A stretch of 64,000 bases of DNA from Pseudomonas sp. GD04091 (GTDB taxonomy: Bacteria; Pseudomonadota; Gammaproteobacteria; Pseudomonadales; Pseudomonadaceae): contig NZ_JAOEBG010000023.1 of NCBI RefSeq assembly GCF_029836165.1, positions 32,776 through 96,775 of the forward strand. Direction: 5' to 3'. The notes under the pieces are model-generated. The model worked only from the letters and a program-made list of their open reading frames with translations, ran no database searches and was not told the origin of the DNA. Numbering within the stretch: position 1 is the first letter of the stretch; each line of letters starts with the position of its first letter. This document shows, one piece after another, positions 36,787 to 44,704 of the stretch. The position numbers were made by a program, and so were the translations under genes.

Positions 36787-37527
36787 TTACATGTACATTC
36801 CACCATTCACCGGCACGGTGGCGCCGGTGACATAGGCCGCGCCGTCGGAGGCCAGGAAGGAAACCACCTTGGCGATCTCCTCGGCCTGCCCCAGGCGACC
36901 CAGCGGAATTTCCTTCTGCAGGGCCTCGCGCTGCGCTTCTGGCAGCTCGCGGGTCATGTCGGTGTCGATGAAGCCCGGAGTCACCGAGTTGACGGTGATG
37001 CCACGCGAGCCCACTTCACGGGCCAGGGCACGGCTGAAGCCTTCCAGGCCAGCCTTGGCGGCGGCGTAGTTGGCCTGGCCCGCGTTGCCCATGGCACCCA
37101 CCACCGAGCCGATGCTGATGATACGACCCCAGCGCGCCTTGGTCATGCCACGCAGCACGCCCTTGGACAGGCGGTACAGGCTGTTGAGGTTGGTGTCGAT
37201 CACGTCGAACCACTCGTCGTCCTTCATCCGCAGCATCAGGTTGTCGCGGGTGATGCCGGCGTTGTTGACCAGGATGGCCGGTGCGCCGAACTGCTCGCCG
37301 ATGGTGCCCAGCACCGCGTCCACGGACTCGGCGCTGGTGACGTTCAGCTCGAGGCCGGTGCCGTTGATGCCGTGCTCCTTCAGGGTGGCAGCAATGCGCT
37401 CGGCGCCGGAGGCGGTGGTGGCGGTCCCGATCACGGTCGCGCCCTGGCGACCCAGCTCGAGGGCGATGGCCTGGCCGATACCACGGCTGGCGCCGGTGAC
37501 CAGTGCAACTTTACCTTGCAGGCTCAT
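36787..37527 (-). CDS. fabG: 3-oxoacyl-ACP reductase
   Basis: The 246-residue short-chain dehydrogenase starts MSLQGKVALVTGASRGIGQA with the NADPH loop TGASRGIG and has the catalytic YAAAK (NYAAAKAGLEG) preceded by ISIGSVVGAMG. It reduces 3-oxoacyl-ACP. The start at 37527 is by family alignment. It lies 16 bases after fabD. Confidence 0.97.
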   Translation of the reverse strand: MSLQGKVALVTGASRGIGQAIALELGRQGATVIGTATTASGAERIAATLKEHGINGTGLELNVTSAESVDAVLGTIGEQFGAPAILVNNAGITRDNLMLRMKDDEWFDVIDTNLNSLYRLSKGVLRGMTKARWGRIISIGSVVGAMGNAGQANYAAAKAGLEGFSRALAREVGSRGITVNSVTPGFIDTDMTRELPEAQREALQKEIPLGRLGQAEEIAKVVSFLASDGAAYVTGATVPVNGGMYM

Positions 37528-37543
37528 GCAAGCTTCTCCGAAT

Positions 37544-38482
37544 TCAGGCCAGCGCCGCACGAGTAGCGGCGACGGCGTCTGGGGTGTTGAGGTTGTAGGT
37601 GGTCACGCCGTCGGCGCACCGCTTGTTCAGGCCGGCCAGGACCTTGCCCGGGCCGCATTCGACCAGGTTCACCGCACCGCGCTCGGCCAGGGCCTGCACA
37701 CACTCGACCCAGCGCACTGGCTGGTATAGCTGAGCCAGCAGGTCCTGCTTGAGAGCATCGAGGTCGGCGGCGATGGCGGCGCTGACGTTCTGCACCACCG
37801 GGATCTGCGGGGCCTTCCAGTCGATGGCGTTGACCGACTCGGCGAAACGCTCGGCGGCCGGCTTCATCAGGGCGCAGTGCGACGGCACGCTGACCGCCAG
37901 CGGCAGAGCGCGCTTGGCACCGGCTGCTTTACACAGCTCCATGGCGCGATCCACCGCCGCCTTGTTACCGGCGATCACTACCTGGCCCGGCGAGTTGAAG
38001 TTTACCGCGCTGACCACTTCATCTTCGGCAGCCTTGGCACAGATTTCGACCACGACCGCGTCGTCCAGGCCGAGGATCGCGGCCATGGCGCCATGACCGG
38101 CCGGCACGGCCTCCTGCATCAGCTGACCGCGGCGCTCGACCAGGCGCACGGCGTCTTTGAGCGACAGGCTGCCGGCGGCGACCAGGGCGCTGTATTCACC
38201 CAGGCTGTGACCGCAGACGTACGCAGGCTGCGCGCCACCCTCTTCCAGCCACAGGCGCCACAGGGCGATCGAGGCGGTCAGGATGGCCGGCTGGGTCTTG
38301 TCGGTCTGGTTGAGTTGTTCTTCCGGGCCTTCCTGGACCAGCTTCCACAGGTCGTAGCCCAGGGCCTCGGACGCTTCCTTGAAGGTCTCGACGATTACCG
38401 GTTTTTCAGCGCCCAGTTCTTTGAGCATGCCCAGCGACTGGGAACCTTGACCAGGAAAGACGAATGCGAGGGATGCAGACAT
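37544..38482 (-). CDS. fabD: Malonyl-CoA:ACP transacylase
   Basis: The 312-residue acyltransferase starts MSASLAFVFPGQGSQSLGML and has the active serine in VCGHSLGEYSALVAAG near residue 92, with a later VPSHCALM histidine. It moves malonyl from CoA to AcpP. The start at 38482 is by alignment; the upstream open frame is spurious. It is separated from plsX by 187 bases that hold a REP core. Confidence 0.97.
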   Translation of the reverse strand: MSASLAFVFPGQGSQSLGMLKELGAEKPVIVETFKEASEALGYDLWKLVQEGPEEQLNQTDKTQPAILTASIALWRLWLEEGGAQPAYVCGHSLGEYSALVAAGSLSLKDAVRLVERRGQLMQEAVPAGHGAMAAILGLDDAVVVEICAKAAEDEVVSAVNFNSPGQVVIAGNKAAVDRAMELCKAAGAKRALPLAVSVPSHCALMKPAAERFAESVNAIDWKAPQIPVVQNVSAAIAADLDALKQDLLAQLYQPVRWVECVQALAERGAVNLVECGPGKVLAGLNKRCADGVTTYNLNTPDAVAATRAALA

Positions 38483-38637
38483 TGAACAAGCCCTTATGAT
38501 CTTGTCGTCGGATAGGGTGCGCCGGACCGTGGGCCGGGCGCGCAATCTGAAAGCTTGGATGGAGCGGCGGACCAAGCGGTCACATTTAAGCACTTCATGG
38601 GCGGTATGCCCAAAAGCTTTGTATTTCCTGCAATGGC

Positions 38638-38665
38638 CTCATCACGGGGCAAGCCCGCTCCCACC
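38638..38665. repeat. REP core between plsX and fabD
   Basis: TCACGGGGCAAGCCCGCTCC, a single putida-type REP core immediately after the plsX stop side. Confidence 0.7.
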
Positions 38666-38669
38666 ACGT

Positions 38670-39680
38670 TCAGGGCAACAGGTCTTCGAGGCGCCCGTGC
38701 AGACGCTGCGGCAGGTTCTCCTGGATCTCGATCAGCGCGCGCTGGATCGCGCTCTGGAAGCCCTGCACGCCCGCCGAGCCATGACTCTTGATGACGATGC
38801 CCTGCAACCCCAGGAAACTCGCACCATTGTGCCGCGCCGGCGCCAGGTCGTCCTGCAGGCGCTTGAGCAGCGGCATGGCCATGGCCCCGGCCGCGCGCGA
38901 CAGCACGCCGCCCTTGAACAGCTTCTCGATGCGCGCACCGATCATGGTTGCCAGGCCTTCGCTGGACTTGAGCAGGATGTTGCCGACGAAACCGTCACAC
39001 ACCACCACATCCGCCTCGCCACGATACAGCCCGTCGCCCTCGACGAAACCGATGTAGTTCAGACCACGGGCGTTCTGCAGGAGACTGGCGGCCAGCTTGA
39101 CCTGCTGGTTGCCCTTGATGTCCTCGGTACCGATATTGAGCAGCGCCACACGCGGCCGCTGCACCCCCAGGGCCTGGGCGGCCACCGAGCCCATCACGGC
39201 GAACTGATAGAGGTTTTCCGCGCTGCAGTCGACATTGGCCCCAAGGTCGAGTAACTGGCAATAACCTGCCTGGGTCGGGATCGCGGCCACCATCGCCGGA
39301 CGGTCGATACCCGGCAAGGTCTTGAGCACGAAGCGCGACAACGCCATGAGCGCACCGGTATTGCCGGCACTCACGCAGGCCTGGGCCTTGCCGTCACGCA
39401 CCAGTTCGAGGGCGACGCGCATCGACGAGTCGGGCTTGCCGCGCAACACCTGCGATGGACGTTCGTCCATGCCGACCACCTCGCTGGCCGCGACAATCCG
39501 CAGGCGCGCGCGATCCGCAGCCGAGAGGCCACTGGCGAGATCTTCGAGGAGGGAGGGTTGACCGACGAGGGTCAGGTGCAGCGAGGGGGTAGCCGAAAGG
39601 CAGGCAATGCTAGCCTGGACAATGCTGCGGGGACCGAAGTCCCCGCCCATTGCGTCGATCGCGATGATCTGAGCGGACAA
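38670..39680 (-). CDS. plsX: Phosphate acyltransferase PlsX
   Basis: The 336-residue product starts MSAQIIAIDAMGGDFGPRSI and contains CVSAGNTGALMALSRFVL, IPTQAGYCQLLDLGANVDCS and GFVGNILLKSSEG. It makes acyl-phosphate from acyl-ACP for phospholipid synthesis. It follows rpmF with only three bases between, the classical rpmF-plsX arrangement. Confidence 0.97.
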   Translation of the reverse strand: MSAQIIAIDAMGGDFGPRSIVQASIACLSATPSLHLTLVGQPSLLEDLASGLSAADRARLRIVAASEVVGMDERPSQVLRGKPDSSMRVALELVRDGKAQACVSAGNTGALMALSRFVLKTLPGIDRPAMVAAIPTQAGYCQLLDLGANVDCSAENLYQFAVMGSVAAQALGVQRPRVALLNIGTEDIKGNQQVKLAASLLQNARGLNYIGFVEGDGLYRGEADVVVCDGFVGNILLKSSEGLATMIGARIEKLFKGGVLSRAAGAMAMPLLKRLQDDLAPARHNGASFLGLQGIVIKSHGSAGVQGFQSAIQRALIEIQENLPQRLHGRLEDLLP

Positions 39681-39683
39681 GGA

Positions 39684-39866
39684 TTACTCGTCAGCGCCCT
39701 TGTCGATCACTTTGCGACCACGGTATACGCCTTCTGGCGAAACGTGGTGACGCAGGTGTACTTCACCGGTGCTCTTCTCTACGGACAGGGCGTTTTCCGA
39801 CAGGGCGTCGTGCGAACGGCGCATGTCACGGGCAGAGCGGGATTTTTTGTTCTGCTGAACAGCCAT
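39684..39866 (-). CDS. rpmF: 50S ribosomal protein L32
   Basis: The 60-residue basic protein starts MAVQQNKKSRSARDMRRSHD. It lacks the zinc-binding cysteines found in some L32 forms, as is usual in gamma-proteobacteria. AGGAGT precedes the ATG. It sits 13 bases after yceD. Confidence 0.97.
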   Translation of the reverse strand: MAVQQNKKSRSARDMRRSHDALSENALSVEKSTGEVHLRHHVSPEGVYRGRKVIDKGADE

Positions 39867-39879
39867 AATTGATTAACTC

Positions 39880-40407
39880 CTAAACGTTTGGGTCACGCTT
39901 TAACTGCGCCAAAACACTGAACGGGTTGGACCGCGATACCTCGTCCTTGCTCGGCTCGGGCTCGTCAAAGCCCGCCGGCTGCTGGCATTCTTCCGGATGA
40001 TGAGCAGGCACGATGGGCAGGGCGAGCAGCAGCTCTTCCTCGACCAGCGCCTGCAGATCCAAAGGATCTTCGCCCAGTTCCAGCACGTCATAGCCTTTCG
40101 GCAACGACTGGGTATTCGCACCCTCCTTCACCACGGCGTAAGTGCATTCGCTGTGGATCGGCAGGGTGACCAGCTCAAGACAACGCTGGCAAACCATCTT
40201 GACTTCGACGTCCAGCTCGCTGTGGATAACCACTACGTGCTGTTCATCTCGTTCAAAATCGAACTTCGCCTGCACCGTACCGACATTGTCGGAAAGCGGG
40301 TCGCAGAGTCTTTCCAAATCAGCGAGTTGCAGCGAACCTTCGAGGGTTACGCCACGATCAGCCAATTTGCGCGGGTCAACGTGAGGTGGAATCGGGTCAT
40401 TCAACAT
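39880..40407 (-). CDS. yceD: YceD (DUF177), 23S rRNA accumulation protein
   Basis: The 175-residue protein has the DUF177 features: a CxxC pair (MVCQRCLELVTLPIHSE), an acidic stretch DVLELGEDPLDLQALVEEEL and the LPIVPAHHPEEC block. YceD is needed for normal 23S rRNA levels in E. coli and plants. It heads the yceD-rpmF-plsX unit. Confidence 0.93.
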   Translation of the reverse strand: MLNDPIPPHVDPRKLADRGVTLEGSLQLADLERLCDPLSDNVGTVQAKFDFERDEQHVVVIHSELDVEVKMVCQRCLELVTLPIHSECTYAVVKEGANTQSLPKGYDVLELGEDPLDLQALVEEELLLALPIVPAHHPEECQQPAGFDEPEPSKDEVSRSNPFSVLAQLKRDPNV

Positions 40408-40503
40408 AGGCGCAGCATTCTAGGGATGCACCCCCTCCCTGTCAAAGGAAATTAGGCGGCATCTCGCATGTTAGAATTCGGGTCAATTGCCCAGGAGTCT
40501 ACC

Positions 40504-41082
40504 ATGCTTCCCTTGTTACTGGCTTCCAGCTCCCCTTACCGGCGCGAACTGCTCGCCCGCCTGCGCCTGCCCTTCACCTGGGCAAGCCCCGACCTAGACG
40601 AACGGCGGCTGGATGACGAGCCGGCCGTCGAACTGGTTCGGCGCCTGGCTCGCCAAAAGGCCGAAACCCTGGCCAGCAGCCACCCCGCCCACCTGATCAT
40701 CGGCTCCGACCAGGTGGCGGTGCTCGGCGAGCAGATCCTCGGCAAGCCGCACACCTTCGAGCGTGCCTGCGAGCAGCTTCTGGAGGCCAGCGGGCAGCAG
40801 GTCACCTTCCTCACCGGGCTGGCGCTGCTCAACAGCGCCACCGGCCACTGCCAGGTCGATTGCGTGCCATTTACCGTGACGATGCGCGAGCTGGACCGAG
40901 AGCGCGTGGAGCGCTACGTGACGGCCGAGCAGCCGCTGGACTGCGCTGGCAGCTTCAAGGCGGAGGGCTTGGGGGTCAGCCTGTTCCAGAGCACCCATGG
41001 CTGCGACGCCACGAGCCTGATCGGGCTGCCGCTGATTCGACTGGTGGACATGCTGCACAAGGAAGGTGTGCAGGTACCTTGA
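40504..41082 (+). CDS. maf: Maf-family nucleotide pyrophosphatase (YceF-type)
   Basis: The 192-residue protein starts MLPLLLASSSPYRRELLARL, the Maf signature, with IIGSDQVAVLGEQILGKP and DCAGSFKAEGLG. The YceF-type subfamily hydrolyses modified nucleotides such as 7-methyl-GTP. AGGAG lies seven bases before 40504, which fixes the start. It is divergent from yceD and convergent with sppA. Confidence 0.92.
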   Translation: MLPLLLASSSPYRRELLARLRLPFTWASPDLDERRLDDEPAVELVRRLARQKAETLASSHPAHLIIGSDQVAVLGEQILGKPHTFERACEQLLEASGQQVTFLTGLALLNSATGHCQVDCVPFTVTMRELDRERVERYVTAEQPLDCAGSFKAEGLGVSLFQSTHGCDATSLIGLPLIRLVDMLHKEGVQVP

Positions 41083-41136
41083 GCTTCAGCCGTTTCAAGG
41101 CGTTAAAAATTAGCGCCCGACTTGGAATTGCCGAGG

Positions 41137-41265
41137 CTGCTTTGCAGCCCTTTCGCGACACAAGGCCGCTCCTACAGGGACGCGCTCGCCTGTAGGAGCG
41201 GCCTTGTGTCGCGAAAGGGTCGCAAAGCGACCCCAGCAATCTTGAATTGAATCACGGGACAAGCC
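41137..41265. repeat. Long inverted REP pair between maf and sppA
   Basis: CCCTTTCGCGACACAAGGCC and its inverse GGCCTTGTGTCGCGAAAGGG flank a short centre; the two halves are almost perfect complements over about 40 bases. A REP core GGGACAAGCCCGCGA follows. The structure lies between convergent gene ends. Confidence 0.9.
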
Positions 41266-41282
41266 CGCGATGAATTTTCAGC

Positions 41283-42269
41283 TCAACGCAGCGAAGGCCC
41301 CTGGAAGCCCATATACAGCGCCAGGCGCTCAGCCACGCTGGCACCGATGCGCTTGGAGAAACGATCGAACGGCGATTCCTGCACAGTGAAGTCCACCAAC
41401 TCCTTCTCCCCCACGATGTCGCGGGCGACATAGCTGGCACTGCCCAGTCCATCCACCAGGCCGAGCGCCTTGGCTTGCTCGCCCGACCAGATCAGCCCAC
41501 TGAACAGCTCCGGATGATCCTTGTCCTTCAGGCGCTCACCCCGCCCCTGCTTGACCATGGCGATGAACTGGCGATGCGTGGTATCCAGCACACCCTGCCA
41601 GAACGCGGTCTCTTCCGGCTTCTGCGGCGAGAACGGATCAAGGAACGCCTTGTGCTCGCCCGCCGTATAGGTGCGACGCTCCACCCCCAGCTTGTCCATG
41701 GCCCCGACAAAGCCATAACCGGCGGCAGTGACACCGATGGAGCCGACCAGACTGGCCTTGTCGGCATAGATCTCGTCGGCGGCACTGGCAATGTAATAGG
41801 CACCGGAAGCACCAAGATCAGCGATCACCGCATACAGCTTGATGGCCGGGTACTCGGTGCGCAGGCGACGAATCTCGTCATACACGTAACCCGCCTGCAC
41901 CGGGCTGCCGCCCGGGCTGTTGATACGCATGACCACGGCTTTGGTCTTTGGATCCTTGAACGCTTCGCGCAGGCTCTTGACGATATTGTCGGCGCTGGCC
42001 GGCTCCTGATCGGCGATCACACCGCGCACTTCGACCAGCGCGGTATGGCTGCCACTACGCGAAGCGGCCTTGTCCACATCCATCAGAGGCGTGAACAGGA
42101 AGAGGATGCCAAACAGGTAGACGAAGGTCAGCAGCTTGAAGAAGATACCCCAGCGCCGCGCCCGGCGCTGCTCCTGGACGCCGGCCAGCAGCGTCTTTTC
42201 CAGCAGCTTCCAGCTCTTGCGCTCCTCCCCGCCCTCCTCGGACTCGGGTGCTTTCCACTTGTCAGCCAT
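41283..42269 (-). CDS. sppA: S49-family membrane peptidase (SppA-like)
   Basis: The 328-residue protein has one membrane helix (about residues 43-62, FFKLLTFVYLFGILFLF) and one S49 domain. The catalytic serine is in LGASGAYYIASAAD near residue 150, with the lysine of the Ser-Lys dyad expected in DKASLVGSIGV. RINSPGGSPVQAGYV forms the oxyanion region. It probably degrades leftover signal peptides or membrane protein fragments. The short one-domain form is half the length of E. coli SppA. It follows a HAD gene with two bases between. Confidence 0.9.
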   Translation of the reverse strand: MADKWKAPESEEGGEERKSWKLLEKTLLAGVQEQRRARRWGIFFKLLTFVYLFGILFLFTPLMDVDKAASRSGSHTALVEVRGVIADQEPASADNIVKSLREAFKDPKTKAVVMRINSPGGSPVQAGYVYDEIRRLRTEYPAIKLYAVIADLGASGAYYIASAADEIYADKASLVGSIGVTAAGYGFVGAMDKLGVERRTYTAGEHKAFLDPFSPQKPEETAFWQGVLDTTHRQFIAMVKQGRGERLKDKDHPELFSGLIWSGEQAKALGLVDGLGSASYVARDIVGEKELVDFTVQESPFDRFSKRIGASVAERLALYMGFQGPSLR

Positions 42270-42271
42270 GC

Positions 42272-42952
42272 TTACCTACCTTGGAAATTGATTTGCGCGG
42301 AACCCGCGAGCCACTCGCGCAATTGAGAAAAGTGATCGATGCACACCTGCGGCCCGAACTCCGCCAGCGCCTGCAACGACATGGCGCCGTAGCCCACCGC
42401 GACCGAGTGCATGCCGGCATTGCTGGCCATCTGCAGATCGAACGCCGAATCTCCGACCATCAGCGCCCGCCCGGGTTCGACCCGGCAGTGAGCGAGAATC
42501 TCTTCGAGCATCAGCGGGTGCGGCTTGCCGCGGGTCTCATCGGCGGCACGGGTGATGTCGAAGTAACCTTCCCAGCCATTGGCCTTGAGCACCCGATCCA
42601 GCCCACGACGCGCCTTGCCGGTGGCCACGGCCAGACGATACCCCTCGGCACGGAACGCCTCCAGCGACTCGACCACACCCTCGAACAGCGGCGACGGCTG
42701 CTGGTCCAGGGCCATGTAGACATCGGCGTAATGCTGACGGAATGCCTCGACCCGAGGCGCATCGAGATGGGGATACAAGGTGGATATCGCCTCCCCCAGC
42801 GCCAGGCCGATGATGCCCTTGATCGCCGCATCGTCGCTGGCCGCCTCACCCGCACGCTCCGCGGCGACATTCATGGCCTCGACGATACGCCCGATGGAGT
42901 CGGCCAGCGTGCCGTCCCAGTCGAAGATCAACAGGTCATAACTTTTATTCAT
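42272..42952 (-). CDS. HAD-family hydrolase (Gph/PGP-like)
   Basis: The 226-residue protein has all four HAD motifs: DWDGTLADS (motif I, near residue 11), ATGKARRG (motif II), KPHPLMLEE (motif III) and MVGDSAFDLQMA (motif IV). The helical cap fits the phosphoglycolate phosphatase-like group, but the substrate is uncertain. It is placed between rluC and sppA, as in other Pseudomonas. Confidence 0.88.
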   Translation of the reverse strand: MNKSYDLLIFDWDGTLADSIGRIVEAMNVAAERAGEAASDDAAIKGIIGLALGEAISTLYPHLDAPRVEAFRQHYADVYMALDQQPSPLFEGVVESLEAFRAEGYRLAVATGKARRGLDRVLKANGWEGYFDITRAADETRGKPHPLMLEEILAHCRVEPGRALMVGDSAFDLQMASNAGMHSVAVGYGAMSLQALAEFGPQVCIDHFSQLREWLAGSAQINFQGR

Positions 42953-42955
42953 GGG

Positions 42956-43909
42956 TCAGGACGCCAACCGCTCGATGGTCTTGGCCCACATTTCGTCCAC
43001 CGGCGCCTCGAGCTTGAGCTCGCCGCCATCGGGCAGCGGTACGGTGAGCTGATAGGCATGCAGGAACAGACGCTTGCCGCCCAGCTCGCGGATCTCGCGA
43101 CTGAAGTCCTCGTCGCCGTACTTGCTGTCACCGGCGATCATGTGCCCGGCGTGCAGGGTGTGCACGCGGATCTGGTGGGTACGCCCGGTGATCGGCCGCG
43201 CCTCGACGATGGTGGCGAACTCGCCGAAGCGGCGCAGCACACGGAACATCGTCAACGCCTCCTTGCCCTCGTCATTCACCTCGACCATGCGTTCGCCCGA
43301 GCGCAGGTTGCTCTTCTGCAGCGGCGCATTGACCTGTTTCTTCGAGGTCGGCCAGTGGCCGCGCACTAGCGCCATGTAGCGCTTGTCCACGCCATCGCCA
43401 CGCAAGGCTGCGTGCAGATGGCGCAGCATGCTGCGCTTCTTGGCGATCATCAGCAGGCCGGAGGTGTCGCGGTCCAGGCGGTGCACCAGCTCCAGCTCCT
43501 TGGCGTCCGGGCGCAGCTGGCGCAGCGCCTCGATCACACCGAAGCTCAAGCCGCTGCCGCCGTGCACGGCGATGCCGGCTGGCTTGTTCATCACGATCAG
43601 CGCCTTGTCCTCGTAGACAATCGCGGCCTCCAGGCGCTGCAACAGCCCCTGGGCCACCGGCGCCGGCTCGTCGCGCTCGGGCAGGCGCACCGGCGGCACC
43701 CGCACGATATCGCCGGCCTGCAGCTTGTATTCGGGTTTGATCCGGCCTTTGTTGACCCGCACTTCACCCTTGCGCAGGATGCGGTAGACCAGGGTCTTGG
43801 GCACGCCCTTGAGGGCCGTGATGAGGAAATTGTCGATGCGCTGGCCGGCAAGTTCCGGCGCGACTTCGATCAGCTGAACGCCGGAAGTCGGGGGGGTATT
43901 GGTCGTCAT
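42956..43909 (-). CDS. rluC: 23S rRNA pseudouridine(955/2504/2580) synthase
   Basis: The 317-residue enzyme has an N-terminal S4 RNA-binding domain (QRIDNFLITALKGVPKTLVY then RVNKGRIKPEYKL) and the RluA-type catalytic block VHRLDRDTSGLLMIAK with the aspartate. It makes pseudouridines in the peptidyl-transferase region of 23S rRNA. The start at 43909 has no Shine-Dalgarno, and a -10-like TATGAT ends only six bases upstream, so the message may be leaderless. It is divergent from rne, as in E. coli. Confidence 0.93.
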   Translation of the reverse strand: MTTNTPPTSGVQLIEVAPELAGQRIDNFLITALKGVPKTLVYRILRKGEVRVNKGRIKPEYKLQAGDIVRVPPVRLPERDEPAPVAQGLLQRLEAAIVYEDKALIVMNKPAGIAVHGGSGLSFGVIEALRQLRPDAKELELVHRLDRDTSGLLMIAKKRSMLRHLHAALRGDGVDKRYMALVRGHWPTSKKQVNAPLQKSNLRSGERMVEVNDEGKEALTMFRVLRRFGEFATIVEARPITGRTHQIRVHTLHAGHMIAGDSKYGDEDFSREIRELGGKRLFLHAYQLTVPLPDGGELKLEAPVDEMWAKTIERLAS

Positions 43910-43915
43910 GGCGGG

Positions 43916-43943
43916 ATCATAACAATTTTTTATGGAATTGAAG
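43916..43943 (-). promoter_or_regulatory. Candidate rluC promoter
   Basis: On the minus strand CTTCAA (43938-43943) is followed after 16 bases by TATGAT (43916-43921), six bases before the rluC ATG. Its -35 is the reverse complement of the rne -35, so the two promoters share a hexamer. Confidence 0.55.
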
Positions 43944-43966
43944 CACTTAATCATTGCTGCTATAGT
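43938..43966 (+). promoter_or_regulatory. Sigma-70 promoter of rne
   Basis: TTGAAG (43938-43943), 17 bases, TATAGT (43961-43966). A start near 43973 gives an rne leader of about 730 nt. Divergent and overlapping with the rluC promoter. Confidence 0.7.
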
Positions 43967-43972
43967 CGCGAA

Positions 43973-44704
43973 CGCCGCCAAAAGCGGCAGGCCAGCGGCA
44001 CCAGGCTCTACGCCGGCCCTGACCATCGCAATTCCCGAGGACGCGAGGCCGTCCTACGGAGCGTTCGCCAGTTTAACCAAATGCCTGGAATCGCCACCAG
44101 CGCTGTGTAGAGAAGACCGAAAAAAACGACAAGTGCGGTGTTTCACCTGCTTACCCGCTTATTTTCGCCGTACCTCTGCCCGCCACCGTCGTTTCCGCGC
44201 ATTCGGGCGAATGCCTCGGAAATACCTGCCTTGGATATGTTATGGCGCCAGCCCGGTATCCGGGCTGGCGAAAAATGCAACCCGTTGCGGATTCAGCGCG
44301 CGGCAGCACCGAATTTTCAAAGGATACGTGCAGGGTGGAGATGCACAGCCCTCGGACCGTGTGGCACCGCGTCCCGCCACCGCCCCACTCAACGGGCGAT
44401 GAGCGGACAAGGTCCTGAACAGACGCCCTCGTGGCGTCCACGGACGACCGGTTGATTCCTCCTCCTGACTGGGTGCACCAGGCCCGCTTGATTGATTCGG
44501 ATAGCTATTCGAACAGCTCAACAGGCCCTCGGGCACCAACAACAGGACGCGTCGTCGCGACAACGGCAGGCTGGGCAACCGGCTGGTGCCGAACGTCGCC
44601 AGACACGGGGGTGGCTCGCCACCCTTTGCGCACCTTGGCACCGACCATGAGAAGTCGTGTGTGCCGAACGCCGTTTCCGGCAGCCCGGAAACCGACGGTA
44701 CAAC
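43973..44704 (+). ncRNA. Long structured rne 5' leader (rne-II type candidate)
   Basis: About 730 bases between the promoter and the rne start hold no credible gene but several strong stems, such as CGCCAGCCCGGTATCCGGGCTGGCG-like 44246-44270 (11 pairs), GGGGTGGCTCGCCACCC near 44607-44625 and GTTTCCGGCAGCCCGGAAAC near 44673-44693. In E. coli the rne leader lets RNase E destabilise its own mRNA, and a distinct rne-II leader motif has been described in Pseudomonads. Position and structure fit that family; I could not run a covariance search. Confidence 0.65.
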
